This document shows positions 40,542 to 51,189 of a DNA stretch of 64,000 bases, piece after piece. The DNA is from JAENWD01 sp963787035 (GTDB taxonomy: Bacteria > Acidobacteriota > Vicinamibacteria > Vicinamibacterales > JAENWD01), in contig CAWBBN010000022.1 in the NCBI GenBank assembly GCA_963787035.1, positions 434,001-498,000 of the forward strand, read 5' to 3'. The position numbers and the translations under genes are program-made. Under the pieces are notes generated by a model that was not told the DNA's origin, ran no database searches, and worked only from the letters and a program-made list of their open reading frames with translations. Position 1 is the stretch's first letter. The number at the start of each line of letters is the position of its first letter.

Positions 40542-40793
40542 CTACGGCTCGTCGGCCTCGATCCAGCCCGCGACTAACAGGGGCGACTTGAGGCTTTCGG
40601 CCCGCATCAGCGCGGGCTCGAGCTCGCGGTGGGTTTCGCTGAAGACCAGGTCGGCGCCGCGCTCGATGCCGAGCCAATACCCTCGCGGCGGCTCGACGAT
40701 GAAGCAGCGGATATGCTCGCTGGCGCGCTCGAGCCGCCAGAGCGTCACGGCCTCGCCGCGCAGGTGATCGAGAGAAGGCTTCGAAACAGCCAC
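40542..40793 (-). CDS. Small conserved-looking hypothetical protein
   Basis: An 83-residue open frame (GTG at 40793) reading LWRLERASEHIRCFIVEPPR and GYWLGIERGADLVFSETHREL. Mixed alpha/beta composition, no motif I recognise. It lies 20 bases downstream of the next hypothetical gene on the same strand and is probably co-transcribed. Confidence 0.55.
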   Translation of the reverse strand: MAVSKPSLDHLRGEAVTLWRLERASEHIRCFIVEPPRGYWLGIERGADLVFSETHRELEPALMRAESLKSPLLVAGWIEADEP

Positions 40794-40813
40794 GGTCCCG
40801 TCTCCGTCAAGTC

Positions 40814-41185
40814 TCAGTGCACCGAGGGCGACGCCGCCACGCTGCCGGCACGATCGCCGGCGACCACGCGTGTGATCATCGCTTCGAGCTGTGCCTGCGC
40901 CAGCGGGAACGGCCCCGCCGCCGCCGCGCCCAGCTGGATCTCGACGGCGATGGTAAAGCCGCCGCCTTCGAACGCGCTGACGATCCAGTTGAATCCGCGC
41001 AGCGCCACCGGACGCTGGCGATCGGCCTCCGGGTTCTTCGCCCGGTCGATCGATCGCAGCAGCTCCTTCAACACGACGCTGACGTCCGCGTCGGTCCAGG
41101 CCGAAGCGTCGGGCACCGGCACATCCACGACGTCGGTCGTCGCGAAGTCGTTGCCCCTCAGCCAGACCTCGATCTCCAGCCGCAT
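40814..41185 (-). CDS. Hypothetical protein
   Basis: A 123-residue intact frame, MRLEIEVWLRGNDFATTDVV then VVLKELLRSIDRAKNP and FNWIVSAFEGGGFTIAVEIQ, ending with a Leu/Ala helix. No known domain identified. TACAAT at 41198-41193 lies seven bases before the ATG, implying a leaderless mRNA. Confidence 0.6.
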   Translation of the reverse strand: MRLEIEVWLRGNDFATTDVVDVPVPDASAWTDADVSVVLKELLRSIDRAKNPEADRQRPVALRGFNWIVSAFEGGGFTIAVEIQLGAAAAGPFPLAQAQLEAMITRVVAGDRAGSVAASPSVH

Positions 41186-41192
41186 CCGGGCG

Positions 41193-41198
41193 ATTGTA
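41193..41198 (-). promoter_or_regulatory. Putative -10 TACAAT, leaderless start
   Basis: TACAAT on the minus strand, seven bases before the ATG at 41185. Same arrangement as at 27805, 10719, 18697 and 51177. Confidence 0.45.
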
Positions 41199-41251
41199 GC
41201 GCGGCGATCCGGCCGGCGCCACAGAACTTCGCGTGCGGTCCGACCTCCCGC

Positions 41252-43402
41252 TCAGCGCGCCAGGAGCGCCGATTCGAGCGCCTCGACGGAGCTCGCCGGC
41301 GCCTGGCACACGAAGTTGCGGCAGACATACGCCGTCGCCGCGCCGTCCCTTGCCGGCAACGACGCGATGAACGGCAATCTCGCGGCCAGCTCGTCGCGCG
41401 TAGTATCGGTCACTGGCACCGCCACGATGAATGGCAGGTAGTGGGATGCGAGCGCCGAGCGCAGGGCCGTCGACTCGTCGCCCGAGCCAGTCGAGGACAC
41501 GACGACCTGCCCCACGCCGGCCGTCCACGTGGATGCGGCTGCGGCGACGAGCGGAACGACCCGTGCCACTTCCCCGAGGCGTTCGCCGAATCTCCCCAGC
41601 GCCCGCTCCAATCGCGCCATCCGCCCGTCGTCTGGCAGCAGGTTCGACAGCGTGAGGATGTTCAGAGACGCGAGCGCGCCGGCCGACGGCTCCGCGCCGT
41701 CGTAGTCCTCCTTGAGGCGCACGAGCACGGAGGGATCCGCGCCGGTCGTGCTGAACCATCCACCCGACTCGGCGTCCCAGAACCGCTCGTCCATGCGCTG
41801 CTGGAGCGTGTCGGCCCAGTCGAGCCACTCGACCTCGCCGGTCGCCTGGAACAGCTCGACCAGGCCGAAGACCATCGACGCGTAGTCCTCGGCGTAGCCG
41901 TCGAAGGCGGCCTCGCCGTCGCGGTAACGGCGCAGGAGCGTCTGATCGCCGGCGCGCCAGAGGCGATCACGCACGAACCGGGCAGCGCGCCGCGCGGCCT
42001 CGAGGTGCCGCTCCGCGGCCTCGACGAGACCAAACTGCTCCGCCCGCAGCACGCGCGACGCGCGCGCGAAGGCGGCGATCATCAGCCCGTTCCACGCCGC
42101 CAGCACCTTGTCGTCGAGATGCGGACGCGGACGAGAGACGCGAGCGGCGTACAGCACCAGCCGCGCGCGGGACAACGCCTCGGCGACGTCGTCGAGCGAT
42201 CGGCTCGTCTTCGAGGCAACGTCCTCGAGGCTGCGCGCGGTATAGAGCAGGTTGAGGCCGGTGAACTCGCCGTGCGGGTCGAACGGCGCGTTGCCGTTCT
42301 CCTCGATGCCGAACCGCAACGCGAAGACGTCGAAGTCGTCGGTCAGCAGCTCGCGCAGCTCCTCGCCGCTCCACGCATAGAACGCCCCCTCCACGGCATG
42401 CGGCGCCTCGTCGCCGGCGTGGCCAGGCGGAACGCTGTCGGCGTCCTCGGCCGAATAGAACCCGCCTTCCGCGCTGCGGAGCTCGCGCGCGACGTACCGC
42501 AACGTGTCTTCCGCGATCTCCGCAAAGAACGGATCGCCGCTGGCCTGCGCGGCTTCGAGGTACGCGAGGACGAGCTGCGCCTGGTCGTACAGCATCTTCT
42601 CGAAGTGCGGCACGCGCCAGTTGCCGTCCACGGAATAGCGATGAAAGCCGCCGCCGATGTGGTCGCGCATGCCGCCGAGCGCCATCGCGCGCAGCGTCTG
42701 CAGCACCATGTCCCGCGGCGCAGCCTCCCCCGTTCGCGCGTGTTCGCGCAGCAGGAACAGCAGCTCGCTCGGCCGTGGGAACTTCGGCGCGTCGCCGAAG
42801 CCGCCGCGCCGGGCGTCGAAGGCCGCCGCGAACTGCCGGACGGCCACCGCAAGCTGCTCGGGCCCGGCGATCGTGTCGCCGGTCGAGGTCACTCGTCCGG
42901 CGCCAAGGCGCCGCACTTCGTTCACGAGCGTCTGGGCCGACTGGACGACGCGCAGCCGGTCGGTTGCCCACGAGCGCGCGATCGACTGCAGCACGTCGGG
43001 AAACCCGGGCATGTTCCAGCGGCTCTGCGGCGGGAAGTACGTGCCGCCGTAGAACGGCTCCAGCTCGGGCGTCAGCCACACGCTCATCGGCCAGCCGCCG
43101 GATCCTGTCGTCGCCTGCACGAACGTCATGTAGACGCGATCGACGTCGGGGCGCTCCTCGCGATCGACCTTGATGGGAATGAAGTCGCGGTTGATGACGG
43201 CGGCGATCTCGGCGTTCTCGAACGACTCGTGCGCCATCACGTGGCACCAGTGGCACGTCGAGTAGCCGATGGACAGGAAGATCGGCTTGCTCTCGCGCTT
43301 CGCGTCGGCAAACGCGTCCTCGCCCCACGGCCGCCAGTCCACGGGATTGTCGGCGTGCTGGAGCAGGTAGGGACTCTTCTCGCCCGCGAGACGGTTGGCC
43401 AT
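41252..43402 (-). CDS. DUF255 thioredoxin-domain protein (YyaL/SPATA20 family)
   Basis: Intact 716-residue protein. The N-terminus NRLAGEKSPYLLQHADNPVD and SIGYSTCHWCHVMAHESFEN (CxxC) define the family; the rest is an (alpha/alpha)6-barrel similar to N-acylglucosamine epimerases, with GGFHRYSVDGNWRVPHFEKM and KVLAAWNGLMIAAFARASRV. It ends with another Cys pair in YVCRNFVCQAPAS. Role unknown; redox or sugar isomerisation proposed for the family. Its 5' region carries a palindromic repeat (43414-43437); a DJ-1 gene is divergent. Confidence 0.9.
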   Translation of the reverse strand: MANRLAGEKSPYLLQHADNPVDWRPWGEDAFADAKRESKPIFLSIGYSTCHWCHVMAHESFENAEIAAVINRDFIPIKVDREERPDVDRVYMTFVQATTGSGGWPMSVWLTPELEPFYGGTYFPPQSRWNMPGFPDVLQSIARSWATDRLRVVQSAQTLVNEVRRLGAGRVTSTGDTIAGPEQLAVAVRQFAAAFDARRGGFGDAPKFPRPSELLFLLREHARTGEAAPRDMVLQTLRAMALGGMRDHIGGGFHRYSVDGNWRVPHFEKMLYDQAQLVLAYLEAAQASGDPFFAEIAEDTLRYVARELRSAEGGFYSAEDADSVPPGHAGDEAPHAVEGAFYAWSGEELRELLTDDFDVFALRFGIEENGNAPFDPHGEFTGLNLLYTARSLEDVASKTSRSLDDVAEALSRARLVLYAARVSRPRPHLDDKVLAAWNGLMIAAFARASRVLRAEQFGLVEAAERHLEAARRAARFVRDRLWRAGDQTLLRRYRDGEAAFDGYAEDYASMVFGLVELFQATGEVEWLDWADTLQQRMDERFWDAESGGWFSTTGADPSVLVRLKEDYDGAEPSAGALASLNILTLSNLLPDDGRMARLERALGRFGERLGEVARVVPLVAAAASTWTAGVGQVVVSSTGSGDESTALRSALASHYLPFIVAVPVTDTTRDELAARLPFIASLPARDGAATAYVCRNFVCQAPASSVEALESALLAR

Positions 43403-43413
43403 CGATTCATTAT

Positions 43414-43437
43414 GGCGGAACTGAAGTTCCGCCCTAC
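43414..43437. repeat. CTGAAG-type palindrome, plus orientation
   Basis: Arms GGCGGAA and TTCCGCC around CTGAAG, then CCTAC. Unlike the other copies, this one lies between divergent genes, 12 bases upstream of the DUF255 start. Confidence 0.8.
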
Positions 43438-43495
43438 GACTGCGACTGCCGCTCGTTGCTGGTATACACTCCGGGCGGAAGGGAGCCGCAGCGGG

Positions 43496-44030
43496 ATGAC
43501 GGAGCCAGGCGGGGCGCCCAAGCGCGTCGCGATGCTGATCGAGGACGAGTTCGACGACACACAGGTGACCGATTCGCTCGCGGCGTTGCGCAGCGCGGCC
43601 GTCGAGGTCGTGCTCGTCGCGCCTCTCGCCGGACGTCCCTACACGGGCCAGCGCGGCACGCAGATCTGCGGCGATCTCGCCGCGGGCAAGGCGCGCGCGA
43701 AGGACTTCGACGGCAGTCGTCATTCCTGGCGGCCATGCTCCAGATCGCATGCGGATGCGCCATGCCATGGTCGATCTCGTGCGCGACACCGTTGCCGCCG
43801 GCAAGCCCGTGGCGGCGATCTGCCATGGACCGCAACTTCTGATCTCGGTGAATGCCTTGCGTGGACGTTCGGTGACCTGCTGGCCGTCGATTGCCATCGA
43901 CGTCAAGAACGCCGGCGGCCTCTACATGGACAAGCCTGTCGTCGAGGACGGCCCGATCATCACCGCCCGCAAGTCCGACGACATCCCGCATTTCGTCGAC
44001 GCCATCGTCCGCGCCATCACGCGCGACTGA
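43496..44030 (+). CDS. DJ-1/PfpI-family protein
   Basis: About 178 residues. KRVAMLIEDEFDDTQVTDSL is the typical start, with the Glu beside the active site, and VAAICHGPQLLISVNAL the nucleophile elbow with the reactive Cys. Members act as deglycases, chaperones or proteases; not resolvable here. Shift near 43715. GGAAGGGAG precedes the ATG and TATACA at 43463-43468 is a fair -10. Confidence 0.87.
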
Positions 44031-44086
44031 TCGATGCCCCGATTCGACTGCCGGCGCGACCGTTCGCGCGCGGCCGGAGGTGCCAC

Positions 44087-46584
44087 ATGCCTCGCCTGCT
44101 CGCCTGCCTGACTCTCGCGCTTGCGCTCGCGCCGCGAAGCGCCGCCGCCCAGTGGGCGTCGATCGGCAACATGCCTCGGCCGACCACGGCCGGCAGCACC
44201 GTGACGTTCAAGAACGCGCAGGGCGTCGTCGCGGTCACCGCGGTCGCGCCCGACATCATTCGGGTCCGCTTCGCGCCGGGCGCCGCGCTCGGGCGCGATC
44301 ACTCCTACGCCGTCGTCGGCCACGACCTCGGCGCGGCCAACGCGAGGATTCAGGTCGGCGCCGACAAGACGACGCTGAGCACGTCGCGTCTGGTCGTGAC
44401 GATGACGTATCGGCCGTTCCGCATCTCGGTCGCCGACACGTCGGGCGCGGTGATCGAGGCCGACGATCCGCAGCGCGGAATGGCATTCTCAGGCTCCGCG
44501 ACGCGTGTGTGGAAGCTGCTCGCCGACGACGAGCAGGTCTACGGGCTGGGCGAGAAGAACGGCCATCTCAACAAGCGGGGCCGTCAGCTCGGCGGCTACA
44601 ACGTGACGATGTGGAACAGCGACACGTTCGCGTACGAGGCGGACACCGATCCGATCTACGCGGACGTGCCGTTCTATCTCGTGCTGAAGCATGGCCGCGC
44701 GCACGGCGTGTTCTTCGACAACACCTTCCGCAGCAACTTCGACGTCGGCCACACGACTCAGGGGCTGATGGCCTTCGGCGCCGAAGGCGGCGAGATGAAC
44801 TACTACGTCATCGACGGGCCCGCGCTGAAGGACGTCGTCAAGCGGTACACGGACCTCACCGGCCGGCTGCCGATGCCGCCGCTCTGGGCGCTCGGCTACA
44901 ACCAGTGCCGCTACAGCTACTATCCCGACTCGAAAGTGCGCTTCATCGCCGAGAACTTCCGGGAGCGGAACATCCCGGCCGACGTGATCTGGCTCGACAT
45001 CCACTACCAGGACGGCTACGCGCCGTTCACGTGGGACAAGACGCGGTTCCCCGATCCCGCCAGGCTCGTCGCCGATCTGAAGGCCGAGGGCTTCCGTCTC
45101 GTCACGATCGTGGACGCGCACATCAAGAAGCAGGCGGGAATGCCGCAGTACGACTCCGGCCTGTCGGCCAATCTCTTCGCCCACAACCCCGACGGCTCGG
45201 TCTACGACGGGCCCGTCTGGCCGTCGAACGCCGAGAAGAACCCCGCGAACAGCGTGTTTCCTGACTTCAGCAAGCCGGAGGCGCGCCAGTGGTGGGGCAC
45301 GTTGTTCAAGCCGCTCGTCGACATCGGCGTCGCGGGCATCTGGAACGACATGAACGAGCCGGCCGTCTTCAACAACGCCACGGGGACGATGCCGCTCGAC
45401 GTGAGGTTCGACAACGAGGGCCAGCCGTCCGATCACCGGGAGATCCACAACGTCTACGGCCTGCTGATGACACGCGGCACGTACGAGGGCCTGAAGGCGC
45501 TGCGGCCGGACGAGCGGCCGTTCGTGCTCACGCGGGCGACGTACGCCGGCGGCCAGCGCTACGCGGCGCAGTGGCCCGGGGACAACGTCTCGGACTGGAC
45601 GGCGATGCGCGGCGCGATTCCCACGCTGCTCGGGATGGGACTCTCCGGCCTGTCCTTCGTCGGCGTGGACGTCGGCGGCTTCGCCGAAGCGCCGCCGCCC
45701 GAGCTTTACACGCGCTGGCTGCAGAGCGGGCTGCTCTATCCGTTCTACCGGACGCACACGACGTTCGGCACGCCCGATCAGGAGCCGTGGTCGTACGGCC
45801 TCCAGTGGGAGGCGTACAACCGGCGCGCGATCGAGATGCGGTACGAATTGCTCCCGGAGATCTACAACGTCATGCACGACACCACGGTGACCGGGCTGCC
45901 GGCGATGCGTCCGCTCGTGCTCGAGTATCCCGGACGATCCGGCCACGTACGGCCTCGACGACCAGTACATGTTCGGCAGCCGACCTGATGCTCGCGCCGG
46001 TGCTGCGCGAAGGCGCGACGACGCGCGGGCTGTATCTGCCGAAAGGCGGATGGGTCGAGGTCTCCACCGGCCACTGGTTCGCCGGCGGTGGCGGCATCAG
46101 CCTGCCGGTCACGATGGACTCGATTCCGCTGTTCGCGCGCGCGGGCGCGTTCATCTTCCGCCAGCCCGTCGTGCAGCACACCGGCCAGATGCCCGGCCAG
46201 CCGCTGATTGTCGAGGCCTACGGCGGCGCGTCTGGCACCGGCTCGCTCTACGAAGACGACGGGTTGAGCTTCAAGTTCGAGCAGGGCCAGTCGATGACGC
46301 GGAAGTTCACGCAGACGCGCGGCGACGGCAGCGTCTCGATCTCCGTCGCGGCGGGTGACGGACAGTGGCGTCCGGCGGCGCGGCCGATCCGGTTCGTCGT
46401 GCAGGTGGACGGCACTCCGTCTCGCGTCGTCCTCAACGGCACGGCGATTTCGCGCGCCGACAGCTCATCCGTCGACAGCGCAGGACAAACGGCCGGGGCG
46501 CCGTGGAGCCTGGACGGGCGCGGCTTCGTCGTCGTCGAGACGGCCGACACGTTCGGCGCGATGACGCTCGAGATCGCGCGCTAG
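44087..46584 (+). CDS. Secreted alpha-glucosidase, GH31
   Basis: About 832 residues. Signal peptide LLACLTLALALAPRSAAA; the GH31 barrel has PPLWALGYNQCRYSYYPDSK, nucleophile Asp in GIWNDMNEPAVF (about 418), acid/base Asp in WPGDNVSDW (about 497), and a C-terminal beta domain. Hydrolyses terminal alpha-linked glucose (or xylose) from oligosaccharides outside the cytoplasm. Shift near 45940-45985 (LEYP... to DDQYMFG). CGGAGG precedes the ATG. A ROK sugar kinase follows after seven bases, suggesting uptake and phosphorylation of the released sugar. Confidence 0.92.
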
Positions 46585-46591
46585 CGGCCGC

Positions 46592-47528
46592 ATGCGCATC
46601 GGCATCGACCTCGGCGGGACGAAGATCGAGGCCGTCGTCCTCGACGACGCCGGCGGCATCGCGTTCCGCGAGCGGCGCGCCACGCCGCGCGGCGACTACG
46701 ACGGCACCATCGAACGCGATCGCCGGCCTCGTCGAGGAGGCTGAACGCTCCGTCGGGGCGCGCTGCAGCGTCGGAATCGGCATGCCTGGCGCGATCTCCC
46801 CGGCGACAGGCGTCGTGAAGAACGCCAATTCGACGTGGCTGAACGGCCGTCACCTGCACGAAGACCTCGAAGCGCGGCTCTCGCGGCCGGTTCGTCTGGC
46901 CAACGACGCGAACTGCTTCGCGTTGTCGGAAGCGAGCGACGGCGCTGGCGCCGGCGCCGAGACGGTCTTCGGCGTGATCATCGGCACCGGTTGCGGCGGC
47001 GGTGTCGTCGTGCGGGGCGGCGTCCTGACCGGGCCGAACGCCGTCGCCGGCGAGTGGGGCCACAATCCGCTGCCGTGGCCGCGAGACGACGAGCGGCCCG
47101 GGCCGCCGTGCTACTGCGGCAAGCACGGGTGTCTCGAGACGTTCGTATCGGGGACGGGGCTCGCGCTCGACTACGAGACGCACACAGGCGCTCGCGTCCC
47201 GGCCTCAGACGTCGTCTCGCGCGCGACCGGTGGCGACGCGGCCGCGCGAGCCGCGCTCGACCGCTACGTGGATCGCCTCGCGCGCGGCCTCGCGACGGTC
47301 GTCAACCTGCTCGATCCCGACGTCATCGTGCTGGGCGGCGGCATGTCGAACGTCGCGACGCTGTACTCGGAGGTCCCGCTCCGCCTGCCCGATTACGTCT
47401 TCTCCGATCGCGTCGCCACGCGCATCGTCCCGCCGAAGCACGGCGATTCGAGCGGCGTCCGCGGCGCCGCCTGGTTGTGGCCGGCCGATAGCGAGCTGTC
47501 AGCTGAATCGTCGTCGGGGCAGGCCTGA
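46592..47528 (+). CDS. ROK-family sugar kinase (glucokinase/fructokinase-like)
   Basis: About 311 residues. MRIGIDLGGTKIEAVVLDD is the ATP loop; LANDANCFALSEASDG contains the catalytic Asp; EWGHNPLPWP and the zinc ligands CYCGKHGCLETFVSGTGL match Mak/NagK-like ROK kinases. Shift near 46710, where an extra G in GT-I-NAIA explains the change. Its TGA (47526-47528) is inside a palindromic repeat. Likely phosphorylates glucose from the GH31 enzyme. Confidence 0.88.
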
Positions 47529-47541
47529 AGGCCTGCGCTAC
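47520..47541. repeat. CTGAAG palindrome supplying stops to two convergent genes
   Basis: CAGGCCTGAAGGCCTG followed by CGCTAC. The TGA of the palindrome ends the ROK kinase (plus strand) and the reverse of CTA in the tail (47541-47539) is the TAG that ends the M48 protease (minus strand). Confidence 0.85.
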
Positions 47542-48376
47542 ATCCGACGCGGAACTTTCGATTCTTTCGGCGGAGGCGGCAAGGCCGAAAGCCGCTTCTT
47601 CATCGCCGCAAACGCCGCGCTGTCTCGCCGCAACGAGCCGTGGGTCGCGTTCGTGCGTCGAAGCGCCGCGATGCGATCGTCCGTGGCCGGATGCGTCGAG
47701 AAGAACGTGTCGAGCGCCGTAGGATTCTTTCGCGCCGTGGCGCGCGCGGCCTCGAGGAACGACGCCAGCCCGTCGGGATCCCAGCCCGGCCTTCCGCAGG
47801 ATCCGCGTCCCCTCGACGGTCCGCGACCAGTTCGTCTTCACGCGAGAAGCCGAGAAAGACGCTGCCGGTGAGTGCGTTCGCCGCCATGCCCGGACGTGAC
47901 CGCCCCGCCCGTGTTGCCGAGCAGCGCGCTGAGCAGTTCGAGCCCGACACTGGCCACCATCGCCGTGGAGGCCTGCCGTGCGGCATGCCGCTCGACGACG
48001 TGCGCCACTTCGTGAGCGAGAACTCCGGCGAGCTCCGACTCGGAGCGCGCAATCGCAAGAGCGCCGCGATACACCCAGACATGGCCGCCGGGCAGCGCCA
48101 ACGCGTTCACCTCGGCCAGATTGGCGACGTCGAACGAGTAGGAAAACCCGGGGCCGCCGGCCGACGCGGCGAGCCGATGGCCGATCTGACTGACGTACGC
48201 CCTGAATTTCCGCCGAGGCGATGCGCGGCGTGCGCGCGGCCATCGCGGCCTGTGCCTGGCGACCCATCGCGATCTCCTCGGGCACCGAGATGAGCACGAG
48301 CGCCGCCGCGGCGGCCGCCGGACGCAGCGCGATCGCGGCGCTCAGCGATCAGCGCGCGACAGTGCCGCGACGTCAC
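47539..48376 (-). CDS. M48-family metalloprotease (exported)
   Basis: About 279 residues across at least four frames (shifts near 48345, 48210, 47880, 47810). Zinc motif GVLAHEVAHVVERHAARQ (HExxH) with FSYSFDVANLAEVNALALPG before it and STHPATDDRIAALRR after it, the plan of BepA/LoiP-type periplasmic proteases. The hydrophobic LRPAAAAAALVLISVP segment is a signal. GTG at 48376 overlaps the YihY stop. Ends KVPRRM at a stop inside a palindromic repeat. Confidence 0.82.
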
Positions 48377-49308
48377 GAGCCGAGGGGCGGCGTCGCGGGC
48401 GCCGCTTCGTCGCGTCCGCGCAGCAGGCGGCTGTACGCGGCGGTGAACTCGACGCCGTACAGCAGGATCACCGACGAGATGTAGATCCAGACAAGGAAGA
48501 CCACGACGGCGCCAATCGACCCGTGGATGCTGTAGCGCGACATGTCGCGCACCCACCACGCGAAGCCGGCAAACGCCACGCGCCACAGCAGGCCCGTCAG
48601 CGTGGCGCCGACCCACACGTCACGAAAACGCACTTTCGCGGTCGGCACGAAATAGAAGATGAGGCCGACGCCGAAGACGAGCGACAGCGTCGCGGTGGAG
48701 CTGACCGTCAGGCCTCGCAGCCGCAGCAGCGACGGGTAGCTCGCGGTGACCGCGCCGAACCACGACGCGCCGACGACCTGGCTCATGCTGAACACGAACA
48801 CCGTCAGCGCGAGCAGGCCGCAGGCAGTCACCATCATCAGGAACGCGACGAGCTTGTGTTTCAGGTAGCTCCGGTTGCGCTCGACCTTCCACGCGTAGTT
48901 GACGGCCGTGCTGATCGCGCTGAAGAACCCGAGCGACGCCCAGATCAGCGCGAACCCGCCGAACAGCCCCAGCGAGACGCGCGTCCGCTGCAGCGCCTCG
49001 AGCTGGCGCGCCACGAAGTCCAGCCGCGTCGGGAAGTAGTGCAGGACGAAGTTCAGCGTCTCGGCGCGCGCGTCGGTGCGTGAGGTGACGACGCCCAGGA
49101 CCGAGACGAGCAGGAGCAGGAACGGGAAGAGCGAGAGCAGCGAGTAGTAGGCGATCGAGGCGGCGTGCGTGAGGTCGTCGCTGTTGTAGAGGCTGACCAG
49201 CCCCTTCTTCGCCGCCTGCGCCGACAGGCCCGCCACGCGGCGGGCGCGAACCAGGACGGCGTAGAGAAACCAGCGCCAATGGGCGCGGCGCGACGGCAGA
49301 CCGCTCAT
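48373..49308 (-). CDS. YihY/virulence factor BrkB-family membrane protein
   Basis: Intact 311-residue inner-membrane protein with about six spans; AASIAYYSLLSLFPFLLLLV is the family hallmark, and WKVERNRSYLKHKLVAFLMM and VFLVWIYISSVILLYGVEFT are conserved segments. The old name ribonuclease BN is wrong for this family; function is unknown. Sits between a YtxH-like protein and the M48 protease in one minus-strand unit. Confidence 0.92.
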   Translation of the reverse strand: MSGLPSRRAHWRWFLYAVLVRARRVAGLSAQAAKKGLVSLYNSDDLTHAASIAYYSLLSLFPFLLLLVSVLGVVTSRTDARAETLNFVLHYFPTRLDFVARQLEALQRTRVSLGLFGGFALIWASLGFFSAISTAVNYAWKVERNRSYLKHKLVAFLMMVTACGLLALTVFVFSMSQVVGASWFGAVTASYPSLLRLRGLTVSSTATLSLVFGVGLIFYFVPTAKVRFRDVWVGATLTGLLWRVAFAGFAWWVRDMSRYSIHGSIGAVVVFLVWIYISSVILLYGVEFTAAYSRLLRGRDEAAPATPPLGS

Positions 49309-49320
49309 CGGAGCGGTACT

Positions 49321-49561
49321 TTATCTCGCGGACGGCCGCGCGGCCACTTCCTGGATCGCCCGCCAGCCCTCGTTGGCGGCGCGCTGGGCGCGCGTGGCCG
49401 TGTCGCGCAGCTGCACGGCACGCTCGGCGAGGTCGTCGAGACGCGGCCTGCAGGTCCTGCCGCAGCCGCCGTCCGCCGTCGGTCAGAAAGAGCCAGCCCG
49501 CGGCGCCGCCGACGACGGCTCCCGCGACGAGTCCCAGCAGCAACGCGGTCCGATCACGCAT
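49321..49561 (-). CDS. YtxH-domain small membrane protein
   Basis: About 80 residues: one N-terminal span (LLLGLVAGAVVGGAAGWLFL) followed at once by TDGGRRLRQDLQ and, after a shift near 49445, LDDLAERAVQLRDTATRA, a predicted amphipathic helix. This is the gas-vesicle/YtxH-like pattern associated with stress proteins. Overlaps the end of the NtrC-type gene by eight bases. Confidence 0.7.
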
Positions 49562-51012
49562 GCTCCACTCCGCCCGCCTCCATGCCCGGTCGCACGCGCG
49601 GCGCCCGGGTGCCGCCCGCCCGCCGCCCGCGGCCTTCGTCCGGAATCTTGTGTTTCCGCATCTTGCTGTACAGCGTCGGGCGATAGAGACCGAGCTGCGC
49701 CGCCGCTTCCTGCTTGTTCCAGTTCGTCCGCTCGAGCGCCTGCACGATCGTCATCCGCTCGATCTCGGCCAGCGTGCGGTTCGCCGGCATCACGAGATCG
49801 CCCGACGAGCCGCCGTCCTCTCGCAGCGAATCGGGCAGATCGGCCGGCGTGATCTCCGATCCTTTCGCCACGAGCACCGCCCGCTCGATCGCGTTCTCGA
49901 GCTCGCGCACGTTGCCCTGCCATCGGCACCGGATCAGGAGGTGATACGCCGAGGGCGCGATCGTGCGCACGCTGCGTTGATACCGCTGGCGGAATCGATC
50001 CAGGAAGTAATCGCACAGCAGCGGGATGTCCTCGGTCCGCTCGCGAAGCGCCGGCACGCGCAATGTGATCGTGTTGATCCGGAAGTAGAGGTCCTCGCGC
50101 AGCCGGCCGTCCTTGAGCGCGGCCTCGACGTCGACGTTGGTCGCGCAGATCAGCCGGAAGTCCACGCGGATGACGCGATCGCTGCCGACCGGCCGGTACT
50201 CGCGCTCCTGCAGCACCCGCAGCAGCTTCGTCTGCAGGTACGACGGCATCTCGCCGATCTCGTCGAGCAGCAACGAGCCGCCCTGCGCCTGCTCGAGCAG
50301 GCCGTCCTTGTCGCTGTTCGCGCCCGTGAACGAGCCGCGGCGATAGCCGAACAGCTCCGACTCGATCAGGTCCTTCGGAATCGCGGCGCAGTTGATCTTG
50401 ATGAAGGGGCCCTTCGCGCGCCGGCAGTTGTAGTGCAGCGCGTTGGCGATGAGCTCCTTGCCGGTGCCGTTCTCGCCCTGGATGAGGATGTTGGCCTCGG
50501 AGTCGGCGACGGCGGCCACCAGATCGAACAGCTCGCGCATCTTCCGGCTGCGGCCGATGATGTTGTCGAACTGGTAGCGATCGCGCAGCTGCCGCTTGAG
50601 CGCGACGTTCTCGGCTTCGAGGTCCACGCGCTCGACGCGCGCGCCCGAGAATCGCGAGCACGCTCTCGCCGTCGATCGGCTTTTCCAGGAAATACGAGGC
50701 GCCGGCTTTCATCGCCTCGACGGCGCGCGGGATACTGCCCTGCCCGCTGATGACCAGCACCTCGGTGCCGGGACTCATGCTCTTGAACTGCCGGACGAGG
50801 TCAGCGCCGTTGGCGTCGGGCAGCATGAGGTCGACGAGCGCGACGTCGGGCACCCAGCTGGCGAACGTCTCTTCAGCTTCGGCGCCCCGAACTGCGACAC
50901 GCGTGTCGTAGCCGGCGCGCCGCGTGATGTCGGCCAGCCACTCCGCCATATCCGGCTCGTCGTCAACGACGAGCACGCGGCGTATCCGGTTTGACGTCAG
51001 GGCAATTCCCAC
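49554..51012 (-). CDS. NtrC-family response regulator (REC, sigma-54 AAA+, Fis)
   Basis: About 485 residues. REC domain with VLVVDDEPDM and phospho-acceptor VALVDLMLPDANG; AAA+ domain with ILIQGENGTGKELIANALH, GSFTGA in place of GAFTGA, GGSLLLDEIGEMPSYLQTKL and ELENAIERAV; C-terminal Fis helix-turn-helix NKQEAAAQLGLYRPTLYSKM. Shift near 50645 in the linker. No histidine kinase is adjacent; orphan in this window. Upstream bases 51013-51176 are gene-free. Confidence 0.9.
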
Positions 51013-51176
51013 AGCAGAGCTGGGCGGACGCTGAATGTCCCGTCCCGATACTGGACTGTAGCACGCGTGCGATGTCTTTCAATACAAAGCGCGTGTAAAG
51101 TGTCAGTTTTGAGACAGAACCTTTTTCGGCACAGACGAGGCAAAAGCCCTGCGATTCGCTGAGGAAAGCCCGTCTG

Positions 51177-51182
51177 TATAAT
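51177..51182 (+). promoter_or_regulatory. Perfect -10 TATAAT, leaderless start of the leucine-catabolism operon
   Basis: TATAAT at 51177-51182 is followed by seven bases and the ATG at 51190. An in-frame ATG at 51181 lies within the -10 itself and so cannot be the start from this promoter. The -35 region is weak (TTCGCT). Confidence 0.5.
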
Positions 51183-51189
51183 GCCGGCC

